Source: Pseudomonas mendocina
GTDB taxonomy: Bacteria > Pseudomonadota > Gammaproteobacteria > Pseudomonadales > Pseudomonadaceae
Length of the DNA stretch: 64,000 bases
Assembly: GCA_037482215.1 (NCBI GenBank)
Contig: CP148074.1
Span: 3,720,001-3,784,000 of the forward strand
Direction: 5' to 3'
The notes beneath the pieces were generated by a model. That model was not told the origin of the DNA. It made no database searches and worked only from the letters and a program-made list of their open reading frames with translations. A program made the translations under genes and the position numbers. Position 1 is the stretch's first letter. Each line of letters opens with the position of its first letter. Shown one piece after another: positions 8,666-18,479 of the stretch.

Positions 8666-10249
8666 ATGACCATTCAGGCCGCCGAAGTCGCCAAGCGCCG
8701 CACGTTCGCGATCATTTCTCACCCCGACGCCGGTAAAACCACCATTACCGAGAAGCTCCTGCTGATGGGCAAAGCCATTGCCGTCGCCGGTACGGTGAAG
8801 TCGCGTAAGTCCGACCGCCACGCCACCTCCGACTGGATGGAGATGGAAAAGCAGCGCGGTATCTCCATTACCACGTCCGTGATGCAGTTCCCTTACCGCG
8901 AGCACATGATCAACCTGCTCGACACCCCCGGCCACGAAGACTTCTCGGAAGATACCTACCGTACCCTGACTGCCGTGGACAGCGCCCTAATGGTGCTCGA
9001 CGGCGGTAAAGGTGTTGAGCCACGTACCATCGCCCTGATGGAAGTTTGCCGCCTGCGCGACACGCCCATCGTTAGCTTCGTCAACAAACTCGACCGCGAC
9101 ATCCGTGACCCGATTGAGCTGCTCGACGAAATTGAAGCCGTTCTGAAGATCAAAGCCGCCCCGATCACCTGGCCGATCGGCTGCTACAAAGACTTCAAAG
9201 GCGTGTACCACTTGGCTGGCGACTACATCGTCGTCTACACCCCAGGCCACGGCCATGAGCGCATCGAAAACCGCGTTATTCAGGGCCTCGACTCCGATGA
9301 AGCGCGCACCTACCTGGGCGATCAATACGACAACTTCATCGAACAGCTGGAACTGGTGCAAGGCGCTTGCCACGAGTTCAACCAGCAGGAGTTCCTCGAC
9401 GGTCAACTAACCCCGGTATTCTTCGGTACCGCACTGGGTAACTTCGGCGTGGACCAAGTGCTGGACGCCGTGGTCGACTGGTCGCCAATGCCGCTGCCAC
9501 GTGAAGCCCGCGAGCGCAGCGTGGCGCCACAAGAAGAGAAGTTCTCCGGCTTCATCTTCAAGATTCAGGCGAACATGGACCCGAAACACCGGGACCGCGT
9601 TGCCTTTATGCGCATCTGCTCCGGCAAGTACGAAAAAGGCATGAAGATGCGCCACGTGCGTTTAGGCAAAGACCTGCGCATCGGCGACGCCCTGACCTTC
9701 TTCTCCAGTGAGCGTGAGATGCTGGAAGAAGCCTACGCAGGCGACATCATCGGCCTGCACAACCACGGCACCATCCAGATCGGCGACACCTTTACCGAAG
9801 GCGAAAACCTCGGCTTCACCGGTATCCCGCACTTCGCTCCGGAACTGTTCCGTCGCGTACGCCTGAAGGACCCGCTCAAGTCCAAGCAACTGCGCCAGGG
9901 CCTGCAACAGTTGGCCGAAGAAGGCGCAACGCAGGTGTTCTTCCCTGAGCGCAGCAACGACATCATCCTCGGAGCCGTTGGTGTGCTGCAGTTCGATGTG
10001 GTCGCCAGCCGCCTTAAAGAAGAATACAAAGTCGAGTGCAGCTACGAGCCGATCACCGTCTGGTCTGCCCGCTGGATCGAGTGCGACGACAAGAAGAAGC
10101 TCGAGGAATTCTCCAACAAGGCCGTGGAAAACCTGGCCATCGACGGCGGCGGCCACCTCACCTACCTGGCCCCGACCCGCGTCAACCTGAGCCTAATGGA
10201 AGAGCGCTGGCCGGACATAAAATTCCGCGCCACCCGCGAACACCACTAA
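8666..10249 (+). CDS. prfC: Peptide chain release factor 3
   Basis: 527 residues. It is a translational GTPase with G1 HPDAGKTT (19-26), the switch I region with RGISITTS (64-71), G3 DTPGH (86-90) and G4 NKLD (140-143), then an EF-Tu-like domain II and the RF3 C-terminal domain ([20 protein letters not shown]). It releases RF1/RF2 from the ribosome after peptide hydrolysis. Length and motifs distinguish it from EF-G (about 700 residues). It is monocistronic, with a strong terminator 13 bp downstream. Confidence 0.96.
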   Translation: MTIQAAEVAKRRTFAIISHPDAGKTTITEKLLLMGKAIAVAGTVKSRKSDRHATSDWMEMEKQRGISITTSVMQFPYREHMINLLDTPGHEDFSEDTYRTLTAVDSALMVLDGGKGVEPRTIALMEVCRLRDTPIVSFVNKLDRDIRDPIELLDEIEAVLKIKAAPITWPIGCYKDFKGVYHLAGDYIVVYTPGHGHERIENRVIQGLDSDEARTYLGDQYDNFIEQLELVQGACHEFNQQEFLDGQLTPVFFGTALGNFGVDQVLDAVVDWSPMPLPREARERSVAPQEEKFSGFIFKIQANMDPKHRDRVAFMRICSGKYEKGMKMRHVRLGKDLRIGDALTFFSSEREMLEEAYAGDIIGLHNHGTIQIGDTFTEGENLGFTGIPHFAPELFRRVRLKDPLKSKQLRQGLQQLAEEGATQVFFPERSNDIILGAVGVLQFDVVASRLKEEYKVECSYEPITVWSARWIECDDKKKLEEFSNKAVENLAIDGGGHLTYLAPTRVNLSLMEERWPDIKFRATREHH

Positions 10250-10262
10250 GTGTCAACGCACT

Positions 10263-10292
10263 AAAAAACCGGCCTTCGTGGCCGGTTTTTTA
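10263..10292 (+). terminator. Terminator after prfC
   Basis: aaaaaaccggcc / ggccggtttttt stem with a 5-nt loop and T-tract, directly after the prfC stop codon. Confidence 0.92.
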
Positions 10293-10312
10293 GTGTTGAT
10301 CCGCCGTTTTAA

Positions 10313-10374
10313 TTCGTGGCTAAAGCCACTCCCACGAACCACACAAGCACCGCGGGAGCGGCTTCAACCTCGAA
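10313..10374. repeat. Degenerate REP pair, family C (GGGAGCGGCTTNAGCCGCGAA type)
   Basis: ttcgtggctaaagccactcc and, facing it, cgcgggagcggcttcaacc resemble the two head-to-head arms of the intact pair at 35716-35778, but with several substitutions. It sits between prfC and the convergent EF-hand gene, a typical REP location. Confidence 0.6.
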
Positions 10375-10416
10375 AAGGGTGGATGCTGTTCTCCATCCAC
10401 CCTGCTTTTGACTACG

Positions 10417-12600
10417 CTACTCGGCAGCAGCCGGTGTTGCTTCTGCCTCGGCAACCGCGGGCTCTGGCACCACATGCAGGCGTTCGAAGCAGCCGTAGTA
10501 CCAGGCACCAGCCAGCAGGCCGATAGCGACGATCAGCGCCAGCAGCCATGGCCACAGCGGTTTCTCACTGGCATAAGGATCGCGCAGCGAACGGGCGCTG
10601 CCGCCCGGCAACGCCGCCAGTTGAGTCAGCACAGCACCAAAGCCGATGCTGATGCTGGCGCGGGCGTTAACAGCCCAGCCGTTGGCATCCAGAATCGGAC
10701 CGAGGCTGCGGCGGCGTAGTTTGAACCAAGCCATCAACATGGATGGGCCGGAAATCGCCAGGATGATGCCGATAAACAGCAGCGGCATTTGCCACCAGCG
10801 CAGCGACAGCACGCCCGTGACCATGGCAGCCAGTGCAGTACCCAACGCACCAACCGCCAAACCTGCGGCGGCGAAGATACCGGCGAACTTGGCAATGTCG
10901 AAGCCTTGCGGCGCTGCTGCCGGAGCAGTTGGCGTGGCAGCCACTTTTGTGGCGGTGTTGGCAACCATTTCCGCATCGCGGCTGGCCGCAAACTTCTGGA
11001 TCTGCTCGGAAACCATTTTCGACACACGGCGATACGGCGACCAGAAGGCCTCGCGGATGCTGATCGGGTTCTGGATCACCTTCACCACAGCCGCATCCCA
11101 GTCGTTTCCTTCACGGTCGTAGAACAGACCATGGCGGCCAACCATCAGATCGCCCTCAGTGCCAGCGGTAACCGCAGCAACGATGTTGATGGTTTCTTTG
11201 CCATGCACCGGCTCACCGCGACGGGTGCAGGTGCAGTACAGCAAGAAGCTGTCACTGGCCGCCGCCACTTTGGCGTGGGCCTCAATGTCCGCCACTTCTA
11301 CCACCAGATCGCAGCTCTTACCGTCGATAAACAACGTGCCAGCCTGGAACACGGCCTTGTCGCGGCGAGCATAGAAATCCTGGAAGGACACGAAGTTACG
11401 CAGCAGGGTAACTAAGCCACCTTTCAGGCGGATCAGCTTGTCCAGTTCGACCAGGCCATCCGACGCCTCAGCCACTTCCAGATCACGGGCTACCAGCGCC
11501 ATCAGTTGCGCCTGTACGCCCTGCTCGACCAACTCAAGAATGCGCGGCAACTCCAGCACTTGAGTGATTGCTACCTGTGGTTTGCCAGACTGCCAATTGA
11601 GGTAATCGCCACACAAAGCAACCAAGCGCTGCCACTGCTCACGGCTGAGGGTTTCCTGATCCCCCAGAATCGGCTTCACCACACGCTCACGCAGTTCCGC
11701 CATGGCGTCTGCCCAAGCTGGGTTAAGCTCCTTGCTCAACGGCAAACTGTCACCATGCTTGATACTGGCCAGCGGCAAGGCAGCGACCTGGCTGCTGTCA
11801 GCCAGAGACAGACCGGCCAGACGAATCAGCTCTTCTTCCTGGCCGTCCATCAGCGCAGCGGCGCGGGTATCGAACGAGGCCATGGCGACACGGGTGAAAT
11901 AGTCATCCACCTTCTCGCGCACAGCACTCAAGGCATCAACGGCCACAGCGGTGTCATCACCAAACGCATCCAGTCCCAGCGCTGCAGCGCTGGCGTGCCA
12001 AGCACTGAGTTCTTCAGCTTGGGCAAAGAATGCAGTGATTTGCTCTTCGCCAATGGCCTGCTCACCACTGCGGTCTACCACAGCGCCTTGGCAGGCGATG
12101 ATGTCCGCGATGGCTGCTTGCAGAGCGACATCATCGGTCAACGTGGCAGGCACCAGGCCGTCGCCGTTGGATTCGTGGGGCGGGAACAGCAGGGCCAGAT
12201 CCTCAGTATCAGCACTGGTCAGTTGCTGATCACTGCGCCCCAGCACACCCAGCAAGCGCTGTGCCGCCAGACGCAGGCGCGTGCCCTCTTCGTTTTGGCT
12301 CAGGGAGTCCAGCTGCAGTGGGGCGTTGTTGAACAACACAGCAGGATCAGCCAAGCGGGCCAGCGTCCAATCGACAGTATCCAGCAGCTCAGGCGCCCGG
12401 ATACGGCCATCGTTATTGCTGTCGATATAACCCAGCATGCGCCGGTCCAGAGCCAGATTGGCGACCGGACAGGCCAGGCTGGCCCAGAGTTTCTGATCCA
12501 AACCGCGCAAGGCTGCAAGGTCGGCGGGGCTTTCAATTTGAACCTGGTCAAAACCGCCAGCACGGAAGAACCGCCAGCGTTGAGGTGAATCGGATGTCAT
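10417..12600 (-). CDS. EF-hand-containing membrane protein of unknown function
   Basis: 727 residues. I do not recognise a characterised family. Residues 60-71 (DSNNDGRIRAPE) form a complete 12-residue EF-hand loop with Asp/Asn at positions 1, 3 and 5, Gly at 6, Ile at 8 and Glu at 12. A second, weaker loop (ESNGDGLVPATL) lies about 80 residues later. The middle is a long, mostly helical acidic region. Two hydrophobic blocks follow: about 570-630 (a pair of helices, AGLAVGALGTALAAMVTG and MPLLFIGIILAISG) and about 680-705 (PWLLALIVAIGLLAGAWY). The tail is Ala/Glu/Pro-rich. A calcium-responsive inner-membrane protein is possible (inference). It is monocistronic and divergent from the TatD gene. 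Confidence 0.75.
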   Translation of the reverse strand: MTSDSPQRWRFFRAGGFDQVQIESPADLAALRGLDQKLWASLACPVANLALDRRMLGYIDSNNDGRIRAPELLDTVDWTLARLADPAVLFNNAPLQLDSLSQNEEGTRLRLAAQRLLGVLGRSDQQLTSADTEDLALLFPPHESNGDGLVPATLTDDVALQAAIADIIACQGAVVDRSGEQAIGEEQITAFFAQAEELSAWHASAAALGLDAFGDDTAVAVDALSAVREKVDDYFTRVAMASFDTRAAALMDGQEEELIRLAGLSLADSSQVAALPLASIKHGDSLPLSKELNPAWADAMAELRERVVKPILGDQETLSREQWQRLVALCGDYLNWQSGKPQVAITQVLELPRILELVEQGVQAQLMALVARDLEVAEASDGLVELDKLIRLKGGLVTLLRNFVSFQDFYARRDKAVFQAGTLFIDGKSCDLVVEVADIEAHAKVAAASDSFLLYCTCTRRGEPVHGKETINIVAAVTAGTEGDLMVGRHGLFYDREGNDWDAAVVKVIQNPISIREAFWSPYRRVSKMVSEQIQKFAASRDAEMVANTATKVAATPTAPAAAPQGFDIAKFAGIFAAAGLAVGALGTALAAMVTGVLSLRWWQMPLLFIGIILAISGPSMLMAWFKLRRRSLGPILDANGWAVNARASISIGFGAVLTQLAALPGGSARSLRDPYASEKPLWPWLLALIVAIGLLAGAWYYGCFERLHVVPEPAVAEAEATPAAAE

Positions 12601-12765
12601 CTGAACACTTCCTTACTACTGATAACCGCTACCCGTTCATGGGCAGGCATGGAGACTGGCAACAGCCCGTCAGCTTAACAACTGAATATAAAAAAATGCC
12701 AACTGTGTACACTTTTACCGGTAAACGTGCCAATGGCTGTCTGGCCATATAACAGGATGCAGACG

Positions 12766-13545
12766 ATGCATTTAGTTGATACCCACACCCATTTGGACTT
12801 TCCCGAATTTGATGCCGACCGCGATCAGGTAATAGCCAGCAGCCGCGCGCTGGGCGTAGAGCGGCTGGTGGTGCTTGGAGTGCACGAGGCCAACAGGCAA
12901 CGTGTGTGGGATTTAGTTCAACAGCACGATGGTTTATATGCTGCTTTTGGGATGCATCCGGTGTATCTGCCTGAGCACACTCAAGCGCATCTTGAGCAAC
13001 TGCATGGGTGGCTGAGCCAGCTTGCAGGCCACCCGAAGTTATGTGCAGTGGGCGAGATCGGGCTGGATTACTTCCTCGAAGAACTCGACCGCGAACAGCA
13101 GCAGACGCTGTTTGAAGCACAATTACAGATGGCAGTTGAGTTTGGACTACCAGCGCTGATCCACGTACGCCGCGCCCACGCAGCAACGATTGCCACCTTA
13201 AAACGTTTCAAGCTTAAGCGCGGCGGTATTATCCATGCGTTTGCGGGCAGCGTTGAGGAAGCGCGGGAGTACATCAAACTCGGCTTTAAACTCGGCCTCG
13301 GCGGCGCCCCGACTTGGCCGCAGGCACTGCGTTTGCGCAAAGTGGTGGCGCAGTTGCCAATCGAGGCGATTGTGCTGGAGACCGACTCGCCGGATATGGC
13401 TCCGTCCATGTACCCAAACCAGCGCAACAGCCCGGAGCATCTGGCAGATATTTGCGTGGCGCTCGCGGAGCTACGTGGCATCAGCCCGGATGAGCTGGCC
13501 AGCACCAGCAGCCGCAATGCCTGTGAGCTGTTTGGGTGGGGTTAA
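12766..13545 (+). CDS. TatD-family metal-dependent hydrolase (YjjV-like)
   Basis: 259 residues from the ATG at 12766, chosen because acagga lies 8 nt upstream; an ATG at 12757 overlaps that site. TatD metal-site motifs occur in order: VDTHTHLDF (His-x-His), VGEIGLD (Glu), ALIHVRRAH (His), IIHAFAGS (His) and LETDSPDM (Asp). The family comprises TIM-barrel deoxyribonuclease/3'-5' exonuclease-like hydrolases in the cytoplasm. The GLDYF and APSMYPNQRNSPEHL regions fit the YjjV subgroup better than TatD proper. Its physiological substrate is not known. Confidence 0.85.
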   Translation: MHLVDTHTHLDFPEFDADRDQVIASSRALGVERLVVLGVHEANRQRVWDLVQQHDGLYAAFGMHPVYLPEHTQAHLEQLHGWLSQLAGHPKLCAVGEIGLDYFLEELDREQQQTLFEAQLQMAVEFGLPALIHVRRAHAATIATLKRFKLKRGGIIHAFAGSVEEAREYIKLGFKLGLGGAPTWPQALRLRKVVAQLPIEAIVLETDSPDMAPSMYPNQRNSPEHLADICVALAELRGISPDELASTSSRNACELFGWG

Positions 13546-13925
13546 ACACACAGCACGTCGACGCAGTTTGTAGCCTGGATTAGCCTCAGGCGTAATCCGG
13601 GGAGACATCGTTGCAACCAGCACCGCTGACGGCCCCATGCAATCAAAGCGAGTGGCCTACACATTTCGGTTACCCCGACGGTCGCCTTACAGATGGCATC
13701 ACTCAACCATCCCGCACAAACCGCAGGGTGCGATAAGACCGCATAGCGGTTTATCCACCATTGGCCGTAACTGGCTCCCCCTCCTGCACCTGTGCGCATG
13801 CTCGGTGGATAACCTGCTACGCAGGCTTATCACACCCTACAAAGGCACTCACGGTGAAACCGCATCACTGTAGGGGGGGGAGGGGACAAGACCGCAGTGA
13901 GGTTTGTCCACCCACGGCAAGTCGG
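13546..13925. repeat. Repeat-filled intergenic region: at least four different REP-like palindromes
   Basis: No gene. Palindromes in order: 13570-13602, family A variant (gtagcctggattag ... cgtaatccgggg); about 13727-13760, gataagaccgc / gcggtttatcc; about 13801-13846, ggtggataacctgc / gcaggcttatcacacc; about 13873-13918, ggacaagaccgc / aggtttgtccacc. The last is preceded by a run of eight G at 13873-13880. All share the GGTGGATAA/TTATCCACC theme. The region lies between the convergent tatD-type and chemoreceptor genes. Confidence 0.7.
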
Positions 13926-15941
13926 TTAAACCCGGAACGCGCCGATCAATTGTTTCAAGCGTGATACTAACGCCGACAGCTCGCGGCTGGCTTGCTCAGT
14001 CTGGCCCGCACCTTCGGCGGTCAGCTCACCTGCTTGGCTGATCTGCACGATGTTCTGGTCTATATCATGGGCCACTGCGGTTTGCTCTTCGGCCGCTGTG
14101 GCGATCTGTTGGTTCTGGTCCACAATCGTGCCGACCGCCCCCAGAATATTTTCCAGCGCCAGTTGCACCTTGCCTGACTCATTGACGGTGCTGTCGGCCA
14201 TTTCGTGGCTGGTGTTCATGGTTTTCACAGCAGCATTAACGCCGTTTTGCAGCTTGGCGATCATGGTCTCGATTTCTGCTGTGGATTGCTGGGTACGTTT
14301 GGCCAGGTTGCGCACCTCATCGGCCACCACAGCGAACCCCCGCCCTTGCTCCCCAGCACGGGCCGCCTCAATCGCCGCATTAAGTGCCAGCAAGTTGGTT
14401 TGCTCGGCAATGCCTTTGATGACGTCCAACACCTGACTGATTGACTGGCTGTCATTGGCCAGTTGGTTGATGACCAGGACTGACTGATCAATCTCACCGG
14501 CCAAACGCTGGATGCTGCCCACCTGAGACTCCAGCAACGCACGGCCGGTTACGGTTTCATCATTCACGCTCTGTGCACTGCCTACCGCCGCAGCCGCACT
14601 GCTGGCGACCTCCTGCGCAGTGGCTGACAGTTCGTTCATTGCTGTGGCAATCAGATCGATCTGGCTACGTTGCCCAGTTACCGCCGCGTTGCTCTCAGCC
14701 GAAACATGCTCAACTCGCTCAGCCTGACGCTCAACCTCAACAACGGTCTGGCCAACACGCTCAATCAACTCACGGATCTTTTTCACCGTCTCATTGAACA
14801 GCGTACTGAGTTCGCCCAGCTCGTCCTGACTCTGTGCCTTAATGCTCACGGTCATGTCACCGCCAGCCACCTGATTCATCACTTGCCCCAGTCGCTTCAA
14901 TGTGGCGCGGACCGACACATAAAAGCCGCTGTACAGGTACACAATCAGCAGAAACACCGCCAAGAGAGCCACACCCAGCAGCGCCATCTGCATTTGGTTG
15001 TTTGCCAACCGCTTCTGCAGGCGCTCATCCAACAGTCTCAGGACACCGTCCTGTAGGGCTTGGGTTTTGCCGATCTGCGTGCTGACTTCATCAAAGAACT
15101 GCATCCATGGCGTGTCCAGCGTATCAGCCACCACAACCTGATCCTCAAATAGCACTGAGGATGCTTTCAGGCTTTCCAGACTTTGCTCCGCCAGCCCCTG
15201 CAACTCAGCGTGAGTCGGAACACTGCGCAGGTGCACCGTGTATTCACCGTGCAGCCTTTCGATGTCCAGCAGCAGGGTGTCAAAGGTTGTACTGGCAGAT
15301 GAATTGAGAAAGCCCTGAGAGAGCGAATTAGCCCCCACAGCCCGCCCTTTGCTGAGCAATGCTGTGACCTTCTGGGTCTCCACGGTGATCAGCTCGACCA
15401 TCTGTCGCACGCTGCTATCAAGGTCCTGAATCAACCCGGCCTGACTGGCGATCAGTCGAACAAATACCTGGTTACCAGCTTGCAAGCGCTCCGCCAGCCC
15501 GATCTTGCCCTGCAGCGAATCTTCAGCTTTAACCGCAGCCAATGACGCCAATAACTGATCGCGCTCAGTGTTGAAGGCAGCGACTAACGTTTCATCTCGG
15601 CTCGGTGAAGCCATGCCTTGCAGCAGCTTCGTAATATCGGCCTGTAATCCCTCAAGACGCTTGTCCACCTCGCCCGCCTGGCCAGACTGCCCGACCACCG
15701 AGTTCACATCGGTGTAAGCCGCATAATCCTCAAGCATGCGTCGTAGCTTTAGGCTGTCTGCTAAGAGGCTAAGGCTTTGCTGAGCAGTTTGAGTACTGAC
15801 CGTTTGCTGATAAGAGTCACGCACCAGAAAGAAATTGGTGACCAGCATAGGTACAAAGAACAGCACACTGATCAGGCTGAACTTCATACCGAAGCTGAGG
15901 CGGTTCATCAGCGCGATAGCCGGATAGAGAACGGACTTCAC
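13926..15941 (-). CDS. Methyl-accepting chemotaxis protein
   Basis: 671 residues with a GTG start at 15941 (ggaga upstream). Domains: TM1 about 18-40; a long periplasmic sensor about 41-315, mostly helical and resembling a helical-bimodular or double four-helix bundle type; TM2 about 319-342; HAMP about 343-395; then the signalling domain with the invariant hairpin tip [20 protein letters not shown] and the [18 protein letters not shown] stretch. It passes ligand signals to CheA/CheW. The ligand is unknown. No CheR-binding pentapeptide is visible at the C-terminus (IGAFRV). Its position beside ampE matches the transducer gene next to ampDE in P. aeruginosa. Confidence 0.92.
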   Translation of the reverse strand: MKSVLYPAIALMNRLSFGMKFSLISVLFFVPMLVTNFFLVRDSYQQTVSTQTAQQSLSLLADSLKLRRMLEDYAAYTDVNSVVGQSGQAGEVDKRLEGLQADITKLLQGMASPSRDETLVAAFNTERDQLLASLAAVKAEDSLQGKIGLAERLQAGNQVFVRLIASQAGLIQDLDSSVRQMVELITVETQKVTALLSKGRAVGANSLSQGFLNSSASTTFDTLLLDIERLHGEYTVHLRSVPTHAELQGLAEQSLESLKASSVLFEDQVVVADTLDTPWMQFFDEVSTQIGKTQALQDGVLRLLDERLQKRLANNQMQMALLGVALLAVFLLIVYLYSGFYVSVRATLKRLGQVMNQVAGGDMTVSIKAQSQDELGELSTLFNETVKKIRELIERVGQTVVEVERQAERVEHVSAESNAAVTGQRSQIDLIATAMNELSATAQEVASSAAAAVGSAQSVNDETVTGRALLESQVGSIQRLAGEIDQSVLVINQLANDSQSISQVLDVIKGIAEQTNLLALNAAIEAARAGEQGRGFAVVADEVRNLAKRTQQSTAEIETMIAKLQNGVNAAVKTMNTSHEMADSTVNESGKVQLALENILGAVGTIVDQNQQIATAAEEQTAVAHDIDQNIVQISQAGELTAEGAGQTEQASRELSALVSRLKQLIGAFRV

Positions 15942-16199
15942 GATAGATCTCCACGTTCTAATTATTGTGTAGTGGACGCTTATTGCGCAGAAGCGCTGCG
16001 GCTTAGTGCGCTGACTTGTCTGGTGATTACAGCCTAACGTTGCTGCTTCAATGGCGAACTTGTGACATATGTCTCAAATACAGTCGCCATCTGACCGTGC
16101 ATATATACCTTGTATCGACTACTCGGTGTGTAACTTAAGGTTAATGCCACGCGCCCTATCAATTAGGGGAATTGATCCAGGCTTTACTTAAGAGGGGCA

Positions 16200-16221
16200 G
16201 CCGGGCAAGTAACTGCCCGGC
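16200..16221 (-). terminator. Hairpin after ampE
   Basis: gccgggca / tgcccggc arms with a 6-nt loop, 17 bp beyond the ampE stop. It is GC-rich and lacks a good T-tract on either side, so it is a likely but imperfect terminator. The rest of 15942-16238 (upstream of the chemoreceptor gene) shows no gene and no clear promoter motif. Confidence 0.55.
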
Positions 16222-16238
16222 GCAAAAGTGTTGTCGTT

Positions 16239-17075
16239 TCAGACCAAGAGAATCCAAACCGCCACAATGGCGTACCAGAACATGGCAGCCCGGACCAACA
16301 GTTGCCACAGGGTATCCAGCGTCGCGACGCCTTCTTCACCAAGTGCTGGCGATGGGATCTCCCCGGCAGCACGGGCTGTCATCACGGCTAGTTGTGCAGC
16401 GCTGATATCCCAGCTCAGCAGCTCGTGCAGCAAACTGCGGCTCACCGCCGAGAAGTTGCCCACCAGCGAAAAACTCAGCGCCAACATACGCACCGGCAAC
16501 CAATCAAAACCATGACGCACCTGACCAGCAATTTCTTTTAATGCTGGCTGAGTGGCGTGCTCGCTGAGCAAGGCCACCAGTCGATAACCCAGAGCAGCCA
16601 TAGGCCCCAACAGGGCATACCAGAAGATCACAGCAAAAAAGCTCTGAAACGCCTCCCAAACCATGTACTTCTGCACACGCTCCAGCAGTGTGGCAGGCTC
16701 TTCTGCCTCGATTCCCAGGTCACGTTGCGCAACCAAATAAGCAGCCTCGGCATCCCCCCGGCGCCAGCTATCACGGAACGGCCCCAACGCCGCCTGCAGG
16801 TCACCACGACCCAAGCTGTAGACCACCACTAACAGGTGCACCGGCAACGCCAACCAGCCATACATGACCGACTCAAGGGCCAACAAAATCAGGCCCAGCG
16901 CCAGCACCGGCAGCAGCACGATCAGCAGCAGGCTTACCCACGGGCGGGCGCTGTCCTCACCTTGCCCCTGTACAGCCGCGAGCAAGCGCAAGAACGGACC
17001 ATCGTTTTGGATGGGCGAGCGCCAAGAGGAGAACTTCTCAACCCACAGCACCAATAACAGCACCAGAAAGTTCAT
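16239..17075 (-). CDS. ampE: Regulatory signalling/membrane protein AmpE
   Basis: 278 residues, starting at MNFLVLLLVLWVEKFSSWR (ATG at 17075). It has four or more membrane helices (about 1-15, 50-90, 135-165, 255-278). AmpE is an inner-membrane protein of the CobD/CbiB-like group, encoded with AmpD in the beta-lactamase regulation and peptidoglycan-recycling locus. Its start codon overlaps the ampD stop by 4 bp (ATGA), indicating translational coupling. The DSWRRGDAEAAYLVAQRDLG segment is a conserved cytoplasmic part. The biochemical function is not established. Confidence 0.88.
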   Translation of the reverse strand: MNFLVLLLVLWVEKFSSWRSPIQNDGPFLRLLAAVQGQGEDSARPWVSLLLIVLLPVLALGLILLALESVMYGWLALPVHLLVVVYSLGRGDLQAALGPFRDSWRRGDAEAAYLVAQRDLGIEAEEPATLLERVQKYMVWEAFQSFFAVIFWYALLGPMAALGYRLVALLSEHATQPALKEIAGQVRHGFDWLPVRMLALSFSLVGNFSAVSRSLLHELLSWDISAAQLAVMTARAAGEIPSPALGEEGVATLDTLWQLLVRAAMFWYAIVAVWILLV

Positions 17076-17635
17076 GACACATCCTCGTTTTGTTGCAGCG
17101 CACGGCGATAGCGCTGCCAATCGAAAGCGGGCCCCGGATCAGTCTTGCGACCGGGTGCAATGTCGCTGTGGCCGCAAATGCGCTCCAGCGTGATGGCCGG
17201 ATATGCTGCCTGAATTTGTCGGGTCAGGCGCAGCAAAGATGCATACTGGCGATCAGTGAACGGCAGATCATCCGTCCCCTCAAGCTCGATCCCCACAGAA
17301 AAATCGTTGCAGTTCTCCCGCCCGTCAAAGCTGGAGACACCCGCGTGCCAGCCCCGCTCATTGCACGATACAAACTGCGTAACTGCGCCGTCGCGCTCTA
17401 TCAGAAAGTGTGCTGCCACCTGCATGCTTGCGATACCGGCGAAGTACGGATGAGCATCCGCATCCAGCCGGTTCTGAAAGAACTGATGCACATAACCACC
17501 ACCAAACTCACCAGGCGGCAGGCTGATGTTATGAATCACCAACAACGACACCTCACCCAGCGGGCGCTGATTGAAGTTCGGTGACGGGCAGTGCTGAATG
17601 CCGGCGCACCAGCCACTGATCGGGTCCAGCTTCAT
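17072..17635 (-). CDS. ampD: 1,6-anhydro-N-acetylmuramyl-L-alanine amidase
   Basis: 187 residues with gagga upstream of the ATG at 17635. It is a zinc amidase of the amidase_2 fold. VIHNISLPP carries the first zinc His, and GHSDIAPGRKTDPG carries the second His and the zinc Asp plus the catalytic Lys. GWHAGVSSFDGRENCNDFSVGIELEG is the conserved substrate-pocket stretch. It has no signal peptide, so it acts in the cytoplasm, cleaving anhydro-muropeptides during wall recycling and thereby keeping AmpR-controlled beta-lactamase off. It forms an operon with ampE. Confidence 0.95.
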   Translation of the reverse strand: MKLDPISGWCAGIQHCPSPNFNQRPLGEVSLLVIHNISLPPGEFGGGYVHQFFQNRLDADAHPYFAGIASMQVAAHFLIERDGAVTQFVSCNERGWHAGVSSFDGRENCNDFSVGIELEGTDDLPFTDRQYASLLRLTRQIQAAYPAITLERICGHSDIAPGRKTDPGPAFDWQRYRRALQQNEDVS

Positions 17636-17732
17636 AAGGGCTCCTCTGAAGAGCCGCCACTCTAGTGCAGCATGGGGTTGGGGCCAAGCCCCGAAAGACC
17701 TAAACCACCGGTCTTGCCGCTACATTAAGCAC

Positions 17733-18479
17733 TTCGCGACTGAAGTCGCTCCCACATTGGCGGCTTTGGGAGCGGTTTCAGCCGCGAATGGCATGACAGG
17801 CGTCAGGCGCCTTTGAGCTTACGCTGGGAGGGTCGGTTGTCTTGGCTTTCATCAAGGCGGAGGCTGGTCTAGCATTCTTTCGGGCCAACCCCATAGCCTG
17901 GATTAGCCACAGGCGTAATCCGGGGGACGCCGTCGCAGCCAACACCGTAACGGCGGAAACGTTACGCGGTTCCGCCCTACGACCGGACTGCGTGGGAGCG
18001 GTTTCAGCCGCGAATAGCACGACTGGCGCCAGGCGCCTTTGAGCTTACGCAGCGAGGGTAGGTTGTCTTGGTTTTCATCAAGGCGGAGGCTGGTCTAGCA
18101 TTCTTTCGGGCCAACACCGTAGCCTGGATTAGCCACAGGCGTAATCCGGGGACGCCGTCGCAGCCAACACCGTAACGGCGGAAACGTTACGCGGTTCCGC
18201 CCTACGACCGGACTGCGTGGGAGCGGCTTCAGCCGCGAATAGCATGACTGGCGCCAGGCGCCTTTGAGCTTACGCAGCGAGGGTCGGTTGTCTTGACTTT
18301 CATCAAGGCGGAGGCTGGTCTAGCATTCTTTCGGGCCAACACCGTAGCCTGGATTAGCCACAGGCGTAATCCGGGGACGCCGTCGCAGCCAACACCGTAA
18401 CGGCGGAAACGTTACGCGGTTCCGCCCTACGACCGGACTGCGTGGGAGCGGCTTCAGCCGCGAATAGCATGACAGGCGT
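17733..18479. repeat. 225-bp triplicate of composite REP units carrying the 3' end of the DUF1631 gene
   Basis: Three tandem units of 226, 225 and 225 bp begin at 17804, 18030 and 18255. The next copy of the unit start (18480) is the real 3' end of the DUF1631 gene. Each unit holds the gene-end sequence caggcgcctttgagcttacg, a unique 70-bp segment, family A palindrome (tagcctggattagcc ... ggcgtaatccgg), family B palindrome (cggcggaaacgt / acgcggttccgcc) and family C (gtgggagcgg ... cagccgcgaat). A degenerate family C pair precedes them at 17733-17788. The stretch 17636-17732 shows nothing recognisable. Confidence 0.85.

Noticed and set aside
11506..12588. 360-codon plus-strand frame
   Set aside because: Antisense of the EF-hand gene, with composition typical of a shadow frame in GC-rich DNA.
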